Source: Oopsacas minuta
Taxonomy: Eukaryota > Porifera > Hexactinellida > Lyssacinosida > Leucopsacidae
Length of the DNA stretch: 64,000 nucleotides
NCBI GenBank assembly: GCA_024704765.1
Contig: JAKMXF010000110.1
Coordinates: forward strand, 620,001 to 684,000
Reading direction: 5' to 3'
The notes beneath the pieces were generated by a model. That model did no database searches. It was not told where the DNA came from and was given only the letters and a program-made list of their open reading frames with translations. Position numbers and translations under genes: made by a program. Of the stretch, positions 49,601-60,400 are shown piece by piece (positions within the stretch are counted from its first letter, which is position 1; every line of letters starts with the position of its first letter).

Positions 49601-51334
49601 AGGACAATAACAACAATACCTCAATTATTTAGCATGTCATGAAGTGAATACTTTGAGAATATCTGTTATATGTATTATTTGTTGTTAGATTAAAGTATTA
49701 TGTGAAACAAGCCGCGAATTCAGGGGCGGACCCAGGATTGTTCAGAGGAGACCTGAGTTGAGCGTTACGAGTACTTTAGGGAAGTTCAGGGTAATTTCAA
49801 TATCTCATCACACTTAATAAACATAAGGGGCTTCAGTCCTCATCCTCCACTTAGATCCCACCCCAGAATCTCGAGGCTAAATGTGTTCGCATCATTTGTG
49901 TACCCAATGGCCGACGCCTGCTTCAATCCGTCTATACTAATAGTATATTGTATTATATTAGCTAATATCAGCGCAAGAGACAATGCACAATACTGTACGC
50001 ATAAGCTCAGATAAGCTACATTACATAAATCTATGTGACTGATTAAAGCAATATAGCTAGCAAGTTATGAGTTATAAAATGAATTGAATTTTGATCAAAC
50101 TTTAGAATAATCACATCAATGGCACAAATTTCAAGACAAACGAGTATAACAGTTGCTTCGCCGACACAAAATAGTGGCACAACTCATGTGAGTATCGCCA
50201 TACCACCAGAAAGTGGCACGACTCCAGATGGCAAACAGGTAATTAAAGAGAAAGGCCTTTATGAGAAAGTGAATGATAAAGTTGATTGGGTATTCTACCC
50301 AGTTGATAAAAGTGAGTTAATCTAATTAGACAACTTTTGTTCGATTTTTGTACAGAATTTATTGAGTAAATGATAAGAGCCAGAAGCTTGAAATTTGTAA
50401 CGTATGTGGAATGTGATAAATATAAGAACAAAGTATAAGATCTGAAGCGATATCTAAAAAACTCTTTCAGATAGGTGTCAAAATGTCTTGGCCTATCAGA
50501 TTCGATGGTTTACCAATTGGGATCATTTTGACCAATCAAATTCTAAGCTCTAACACAGCTTAATTAGAACGCAAAAAATGGAAAAATTCCTATTTCGCAG
50601 GTCGCAGTGCAAGTAGCGAAGCTTGCTTGTGTCGATGAAAACGAACGCGGTAATACGATTTTCCGGAAAAGATCATGTCTCTACAATGGTAACGGTATTA
50701 CTCAGGTTAATACGAACCTAAGTTAAAGCGAATACAATTAACCGTCCGTTGATATTCATATTAACGAGGTAATACTGCATGAATATTTACAGGTATGGAG
50801 AAGATGAGAACAGCGCTGAATATCTCAAGATTTTTCACTAAAGCCTTAGCATTAAAAAGATTTCGTACAAAGAAGGGTAAGATTCGGGTAAGGGTAGGAT
50901 TCTATAAGAGTACTGATAATCAGGATAGAGTAGAAGAGCTCCCAGAAGAGGAACAGAGAGAAATGAGCAATACAAGAGCTGGATTAGAATTGTTCACTGC
51001 TTGTAAGTACACTTACAAAGTATAAAAATATGTTAATTGGGATCAGGAAGCTAGGGGTTTATCCAGCTGCTTGGACGGTGAGAATCAAATTAGATTGGGA
51101 CAAGAATTATTATGCTATTGGTTAGTCAGGAACTTGTTTCAGCTCCACAGTCCGCATCAAGTTTACCTGCCACAGGAATATTGTTATTATTTACTAACTA
51201 ACGGGTGAATAGTAATCACAGACTTCCTTTAACACGCTTAATTAACATATTTACAAGTAAAATATTTGTGTGTATTTTTAGGTTTGGAATTCTCGATCCC
51301 TCTCATTGAGCTTCTTCAATCAATTTGACAAGCC

Positions 51335-51415
<81 letters not shown>

Positions 51416-54400
51416 AACAGCCCAGTAATCAATATTTTAGCATCATATATGTCCATAAATTGTAAAATTTGTTTGTAACCTGTACGTAGCTATCTTTGGT
51501 AATAATTATAACTTTAGTTGTATATGATGTGTCATATGACACGTACAGATTACTACAGGCAACTCCTGTTATACCAAACACGGATATATCAGAAATACCC
51601 GCTTATACCGCAGTCTGAAATTGTACAAATAGGGTCCCAAGCGATAATCACTTCGATATCGGTTTTATCGAAGTGAGTATCGCGGTCCCTTGAGCTTCGA
51701 TAAAAAGGAAGTTGACTGTACTTACTTGGCTGTTTTTGACTAAACTGATGTCATTATTAAGTGGATACAAACTTTGTGATTATAGCTTATAATACAACTT
51801 AAGTAATGCTGGTATAGACTATTAGGAGGAGACAATAGGCAATGAATATTGAAACATACTTAAACGTAACGCATATAATGATTTGTTCATATTAGAGACA
51901 CGAGACGTAGAGATATATGAGCAAAGGGAAATAAGGCATTACATGCTAATTATAATATTAGGTCAGAGAGAAAATAGCGATGGAAATTTGATATTTCATA
52001 AGGAATAATCTCAATAGGAGAATGGTAGTGTCTCTTAAATAGAAGTAATTTTAGATACAAAAATTCTCTAAAATACCAGATAATTCAACATAAAAGAAAA
52101 GAAATTAAATCTTTTGTGAGAAACATACCAGAAAAGTATCCAGATAGTTTCTATCGATTTACATTCCATATTCTTTGTTATATGAATGCATAGAGTATAC
52201 AAGGAAATTTAGGGCTATGTTCCTCGCATATGATTGAAAACAAATATATTATCTGGAGCGGATTCGGGGAGGCTAAGGGGGTCTGAATAGAATCATCCTA
52301 GACACCCGTAAAGTGCTCGTAACGCTCAAGCTCAGTTCTCCCCCTTTGAGCAATCCGTCATTGCTTTTCAGGGTCAATTCTGAAATTTTGGGATCCATTG
52401 TTATCATAGGCCTGTCCTTCTCTAATTATATATAACAAGGATGAGATCCCGTAAATAACGACCCGGTAGAAAAGCAATTCACAATTTGATCTAATATTAA
52501 ATATTAGATGGCAGATTCTGACAGAAAGACAGCAGGAGATAGTCCAATCAGTGATCAGCTTACAAACACAGAAGGAACAGCTGATACTAACCCTGGAGAT
52601 TCATTGGTTGAAATCAAGATGGAGGATGTCATTATTTCCACAAATGCTGTAGACAACCCTGTAAATTTATTGGCTGAAGTACAAAAGGAAGAGGTCGTTG
52701 AGCCTAAGGGTGCAGCGACCCCTGAAATCAACCCTGGAGAATCATTGGTTGAAATCAAGATGGAGGATGTCATTGCGGAGGCAGACACACCAAAAATTAT
52801 AAATAGAGAGCAAGAGGTCATTGGAGATGCGAGGAATGAAATACAAGAAGAAGTCTCACATATACTAAATAAAACAGAGAAGTTGAGAGAACAAATTTCA
52901 AATATTAAAGCTGAAGCAGAAATAATAACAAAGAAAGAAGGTAACTTGGTGTAAGAGATAAAATATATTCAACACCTTAACAATTCGTAATATTATAATT
53001 TAGATCCTAAACTATCTGAAAAGAGAAGTAAGAGTTTGGAGGAAGAATTGAATGAGAAAAAAGACAGCAAAGCTGAGGAAAAGTCAAACACGAAAAATGT
53101 AGAAAAAGGACTTGACATAGCTGAAAAAGGTAATTACAACATGAACATAGTGTCGGTTTATAGAGGTGTCTGAAGCAAGCAGGTTCCATTTTAAGTGAAA
53201 TAATTATGTGTATGTAGGTCTAGGGGTAGTAGATGCAGGTGTTACTCTATTGGGGGATATATCAGGGCTGTCAGAAGATGACGGAGGCTTGAAGGGTGTT
53301 AAGGACGTGATAGAACTAGGAAAAGCTACTATAGGCCTTGGAAAAGCTCTCTCCAAAGATAAGGAAAAGGAGGATGAGACGAAAGAAGAAAAGAAAGACG
53401 ATAAAGCTGGGCAAACAGAGAAGGGACTAGACATAGCAGAGAAAGGTAAATACGAAATTTAACACTAGCCAAATAATGATAAATTGTATTTATACATGTG
53501 TAGGACTAGGAGTGGCAGATGCAGGTGTTACTCTAGTGGGGGATATAGGAGGAAAGGAAGGAGGTATGAAGGGTGTTAAAGATGGGATAGGACTAGGAAA
53601 AGCTACCGTAGGCTTTGGAAAAGCTCTCTCCAAAGATTCTAAAGACAAAAAAGAAGACAAGAAAGATGACAAGAATGAAGATAAGAAGGACGATAAAGCT
53701 GAGCAAACAGAGAAGGGACTAGAAATAGCAGAGAAAGGTAAACACGAAATTTATGCAATGCTCAGAATACAATTTACTATACGTTTGCAGGACTAGGAGT
53801 GGCAGATGCAGGTGTTAAACTAGTGGGGGATATAGGAGGAGAGGAAGGAGGTTTGAAGGATGTTAAAGGTGTGATAGGAATTGGAAAGGCTAGCGTAGGG
53901 CTAGGAAAAGCTACTGTAGGCTTTGGAAAAGCTCTCTCCAAAGATTCTAAAAACAAAAACGAAGACAAGAAAGACGACAAGAAAGAAGACAAGAAGGACG
54001 ATAAAGCTGGGCAAACAGAGAAGGGACTAGAAATAGCAGAGAAAGGTAAATATTAATATAGCTCAAGACAGGATGTAAGAATTACTCTCGATTAATAAGT
54101 ACACATATGTATATAGGTTTAGGAGTGGCAGATGCAGGTGTAACTCTGATTGGGGATATAGGAGGAAAGGAAGGCGGTATGAAGGGTGTTAAAGATGGGA
54201 TAGGGCTCGGAAAAGCTGCCGTAGGCTTTGGAAAAGCTCTCTCTAAAGATTCTAAAGACAAAAAAGAAGACAAGAAAGATGACAAGAAAGAAGATAAGAA
54301 GGACGATAAAGCTGAGCAAACAGAGAAGGGACTAGAAATAGCTGGGAAAGCCCTGGACGTAGGAGGTGCTGCTATAGACTTAGCAGGTGACATAGCAGGA

Positions 54401-57400
54401 AATACAGAAGGATTAACTACAGCAAAGGAGACAGTAGGACTAGCTAGTGCAGGTATAGGATTGACGAAAGCTCTGTCAGATGCAAATAAAGAGTCAAGTG
54501 GAGGAGGAGTCTTTGGTAGTTGTCCTTGCAGTATTTTATAAAGAGAACAGAGGTTAATTAATGATTGTATAGTGTTTTTATTTATAGCAGATGCTCTGAA
54601 ATATTTGTATATAAATCATTTGTTGTTGTTTATTAGAGAAAAATAGGAGTCATGATATGATTTATCCAGTAGTTAGCTAATATGTGATAACAATCTTATT
54701 GTGGACACATTTGATTAATCATTTATCACACCCTCAGCATGCTAATTCGGGGTAAACAGGGATCGATTTTGACACTTTCAAATGTCTAACACGAATATTT
54801 ACATTCAATTTGAAATTTGTATGTAAATACCAAATCTAAATATTACCAAACTTGAAATTATAACAAAAAAATAATAACAAGCTTTGAACAGTCAATGAGG
54901 AATCTTTATATCCCATAGTTAGCAACGAAAAATGACAATAGGCATGCCACATATGGTAACATAACCATTAAAACAATCATAAGGTATTGTCTCATAAATT
55001 TCTGGTCATTTAGAAGCCAAAAATAGCTAAATACATTGCAAACTTTACAATAATGGAAATATCATTGGAAGTTCTGGTGAGAAACCTGGCAGTTTGTATT
55101 TGATAAGAATAGTATAAAAGTGGATATATGTACAAGTGTGAAGATTATTAATATGAGTCTAGCTTGTACATATGTTTGTTATTTTGGTATTCCTCTACTT
55201 GTGACGATCATTTGTTTACCATCTTTTGTATTTACTCTATTGTGTATAATTTGTTTAGTTATGAGAAAAAGGATTTTCAAAGCAAACAGCCAGATGAAAA
55301 ATGAGAAGAAGGATCAGGTCTCCGAAGCGGATTCTGAAGATAGATATGTACCTATGTCGAAAATTAGTGTGAAAAAGCCAAAACCTGAGGTTCCAGTAAG
55401 GAAATTCCGTGTTGACAATTCTAAAAGTGGCACAACTGAAGGTGTGAACCACTACGCACCACTTATGATGATTACAAGAGTACAAGGTACACGAATTGAA
55501 AGTAATGAGGTGTATTATGAAGTTATGCGAGGGAGAGTATGAATATTTGATAATGACGATTTGTATTCTTGTATAATTGAGAAATGTAAATAGATTTATG
55601 GTTACAGACTGGATTTATTCGTTCCCCCAGAGGTGTTAAGTGGCTAATTCCATAGTTATGTTTATCTCCATACTTGTGGCAGAATTCATTTCAATATGAT
55701 TATTAGATATTAACCATGGATGGAGGAATTAGTATATTTATATTATTCTTACCAGCAGGGACTAGAACAACATCCAAGCAGATAGACTATATGTGCCATC
55801 CATGGTTACATAACAAATAAGCGTATAGAGGGAACAAAATGCATAAATAAAAATAAATATAAAAGTAAACAAGCAAATAATAAACAACTATTCAAGTAGT
55901 AGAAGTTTGTTGGGTTGTAATAGCCATCGCCTTTTTCTTATGGAAAATGTCCCATAAATATCCGACAATAATTGCAGAACTACAAAGAGTAACTGCAATA
56001 CAAATCAGCACTGATAATGTTATAACAATAGCGAATGCAGGTGTCTGTGTGTAATCAGCTGATTGTGCATGAATGGTTGGGATGGAAGAGAGTAAGAGCA
56101 TGATAATTAGTTCCATAAATACGTGTTTGTTTGTTGATTATATTATTGTATGTATTTGTTTATATTTCTTGTAGTTATGGACAGATGAGAATGAAGTATA
56201 CGAACATATTTTGGCCTTCCGTTGGTGTTCGTATTAACGAGGTTCCTATGGGTACAATTTCGACCCCTTCAGGGGCCGTTTGGGCCAGTTAGTTATTGAT
56301 GGAAGGGGACTAATATTCGGATCAATACGAAATATTTATACAAGTGGTTCACAAGCTTTGTCTTCCGTCGACCCATATATGTACCAATTTAACATATACC
56401 GTGTGGACCCCCTGCTGTTGTCTGTGGATCACCAATGGAGTCATGGACTCAAGGGGAGGAACCATATTAGTATACTATAAAATGTAAACACAATATTTAT
56501 CAACAGACAAAAGATAAAATGCCAAAACACAAACAAACAATCCATGACATCAACAAATAGTTCCTTAAACATTACAATCAGACTTGTTTGAGTTTACACC
56601 TTCATAAGCTGGTGGTGCCTCTTCAATCTGCACGCTGGAAATGATCTTCTCCTGGCCAGCACCGGGGGGAGTTTCCTTCCAAGGGCTTTGTTTATGGAAC
56701 CAGGCACAATACACACATATACATATAACTGGAAGAGAAATCAATCCGATACAGATTAGGATGGGTAACACGAAGTATGTGAAATAACATACCAAACAAA
56801 TATCTCCCGAATAGTCCGCAGAAACTATCCCGGCACTGAACAGGGACAGACATAGTAATATGAATATCTTCTCCATTTTGTGTGTTTTGATTTACTTGTG
56901 TTGATTTTTATAAGCGAAGCTATAAATGCATATTGCACAAGATGGTAGTTATGGCTGGAAAAGAGTTGATGTGTGCAGATGTAGGTTAACGGTTGTATCA
57001 AATTTCTAACATGTTTGTGTCGTAATATTTACATGTAAGACTTCTGTAATTGTGTCTACAGGATGTTTTCTAGACAGAATTTGAGTTAATTTGATTAGCA
57101 ATTCACACCTCTCCCAGGGCGGAAGGAAGGAGTGGGGGTGATAAGAACTTACGCCTATATGCGAGGTATCCTTACACATTCCATTCGACAATTAAATAAT
57201 GGTTATTATTGATAGATAGATAGGCTACCCACCCCTGGATATTGGTCTAGGTCATTTGAGGTACTCCTCGCCGAAGTTGGCTAATTCATTGAAAAATTGC
57301 AAAGAACAATGAATCATTCAAATCATAAATATCTAAAAATTTCTAAAATTACAAGATGTATTAGCTAACATGGCTGTAATATACATCATAACACTTCCAT

Positions 57401-60400
57401 CTACAGTTGGTTTCAGTTTGAAAAGATGTAATGGAATTTATTTCAAATATCGAAATTTGAATTTTCAGTAATTCATGTACAGAGATGAAACCGGTCAGAT
57501 TTCCATTTTTCGACCGGTTCCATCTCTGATTCATTTGTGTACAATCTTCCTTAACTGTAAATAAATCATCCAAAACTGTTTACTATACAAGATAGCATAT
57601 ATTCTTCTTGTTTAGTAAACATATAAATAAACCTTACGTGTAACAACAAACACTCTAAATAAAGCAATAAGCAATATGCTATCTAACACCAATAATGGAC
57701 TATACAATCTCCGCTGTCGTTGCTGGAGTATGTATTTTTGTGACAGGGTTTTGTTGCATGAACTGTATTTTTGTGTGTGCAACACATTATTTGTGTAAAA
57801 AATGTCAAACAGGGAAGGAGAACAAGAGATTGAGGCAGGAAGCAGTAACAAGGGACAAAGAAAAGAGGAGAAGTAGGGTTATAGAGAATGAGAAGAGAAA
57901 CACAGAATACAATCGAGCTCTACAGAATCAGTTTTATACAAGAAATAATGAAGTTGGTAAGTTAAATAATAGAATTTGTCTGTAACTGAGACACAGGCGA
58001 CACAAACGGCCAGTCCTTGGCGTGGCTGTTTATCTTATCCAAGCGAAATAATATGATTATGTTTAATATTTTAGGATGGAGGAGAGATATATCAACGAAC
58101 TCTCAGCACTCTCAGATGGCGTTACCCCCCAGATATGAAGATGCATTACAGATTGATGATAGATTTGAAGAGACCATCTATTTGAAAGTGTAATCTCTGT
58201 TTAATAACTATTCAGATTAAATAAATATACCATTATTGGTAGTAACAGATCAGGGCTCTAGTGTTTATGAAGCAGATCTCTCTGGGTGCAACTAGAGATC
58301 CCAGAGCGAGGAGGCAAGGATGGATATTTGCCTCAATATAATGGTGATTACAATAGGAAGATGAGGCAACTGCATCTTCTGCCTCAATGCTAGTTACGCC
58401 CTAGAACCTGTACCGGTACTTTTTTGGAAATACACTACACAAATCTCCACAAAATTTCGACATTTTTAGATATTCCCAAAATTCCAAACTGTTCGTGTCC
58501 GTATTCGGATAATACGATGGCTTCTGTCGACACAAATAATAAGTGACAGAGGGTGTAGTTAAGTTCCATCACAGGCTATGGTTACATTTATACAGATAGA
58601 ACTCGAAAATGAGACCGGAGAGCCTTTGATAAAGCATTCAATAACTTTTGTAATAAACAGAAATGGAACTCCAACAAACCTTTCTATATGTTTGTTGTAG
58701 ATCAGAATATCTCATTAATGCATTAACTCTCCCAATATTCGGTCTGTACACCACGAAAGCTCCAGGATCAGTTGTAGACAACACAAGGAGACAGTAGAAC
58801 TTCCCCTTGACACCTTTTAAGCTGAGGTACAGTCCCTCGCTCTCTGATACAAGGGTGCTATCCTCCTGATGAGGGAGTCTAGTCAATACTTCCTCCCAGG
58901 ACAAGCCTCTCTGTACCCTGATTGTACTCAATCGTGTCGTGCCTGTCCCAAAAAGAGGGTCTCCTAAAATGTGAGATCATAAATTGGATATAAATGGCAA
59001 TAGCGTCACATTTCAACACCCCCCCCATGGCGTGTTAAGTGGCCAAATGGCTAAATTTCTCCCTCACGGAGGTGTGGACACAATTAAAAGGTGTCAAAAT
59101 ATATAAAGTGATAACTAATAAGAATGTTGTAATTGTCAGCTAAACAACAAAGCACAAAAATCACAAAATCGATTAGAGCTACATAGCTATGCCTCCATGG
59201 ATTCGTCAGGACGATCATGTGGATTAATAATACCCGGAACAGTCAGCTGTAAAGTTCTCTTCTCCTCTTGGGCCTTACGGATCTCCGTTTCCTTCTCTTC
59301 AGTGTAGAGTTGGGAGTCGTCTTCCCCAGAGAACTCTTTGATTTGTACAAGGAAGTCTCTGAGATGGTCTTTGAAGACAGAAACATTACGGTTAAAAGAG
59401 AATAGTCCTTCTATTGTTACTTGTATTTGAGTAGGTTGTAGATGCGAATAAGCTGTTTGGAAGAGATTAGCCAGACGTTCCTTAACAAATCGGACGTTGT
59501 CGATTGAAGGGTCTTGTGTATGCGTTACTGGTTCGTATAACGGGACACGAATAACTCCAGCCTCTACTATATGGAATAAATACGCCAGTATCGTGCATTG
59601 CATTGTTAGACCATGTGCGTGGGAGAGGTCTGTAGCCACAGAGAAGAGATGGTTAAGTAAATCCATATAGTATGTCTGATAGAACGCTTGGCTTGCTTCC
59701 AACGGCTCGACGTTCTTTAGAAGGTCAAATAGGATAGATAGACCTACTTCGGCAACATTACGCATAGTGTGTTTAAAGGCCCAGATAATTGAATCTAAAA
59801 ACAGCTTGAATTGTTGTGGTGGAATGTGTAGAAAAGCTTCAAAGCAATTTTTGTTTATTGAGAACAACATCTTGAAGAAGTTTATTCGATGTTCTGGATA
59901 CTGTTCTAGATCTTTGTTTATCATTTCAAGGGTACATTCAAAAAGGGAGTCAAGGATTTGAGGAATATCTTCCGTCACAGAGGTTTCTAGTTTATCTACA
60001 ATAGCTGTGACACAACTTAACACCTCTGGTTCACGCGCCTCTGCCACATTTTTGTTATAATCAAGAAGAATAGCACTCAAAAGTGGCGGTAGGAAGTTGG
60101 TCCGCACCAGCTGGGGGTCTTCAGCCCTAGACACCCAGGATGAAATCAGTTTAAGCGTTTCCTTCTTAACCGTACGGACGGATCGAATAATAGGATCTTT
60201 CATTATAGAAGGCCCGTTGGCATTAATTGCTAGTGAAATATTCTCACTTAACACCTTATAAATATTCAGCATGTCCATGTATATGCGAGCAAGCTGTGTT
60301 ATAAATGCGTGACCGATTGCAATACACGCTCGGACGTTTGTTTTGAGTATATGAGCGAGTTGTTTGATAATTTCTGCTTCATTCAGTGTCTCTATATCTC

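Noticed and set aside
51334-51413. Poly-Gln/Asn/Thr coding repeat
   Set aside because: The triplets begin after the stop codon of the upstream gene, and no other gene frame covers them.
53204-54393. Long Ser/Pro/Phe-rich frames on the strand opposite the CaaX gene
   Set aside because: They are shadows of the repeated Gly/Lys/Glu codons on the plus strand, and recur once per exon for that reason.
56280-56480. A 66-codon plus-strand frame
   Set aside because: Overlaps repeat remnants and shows no hydrophobic or domain pattern.
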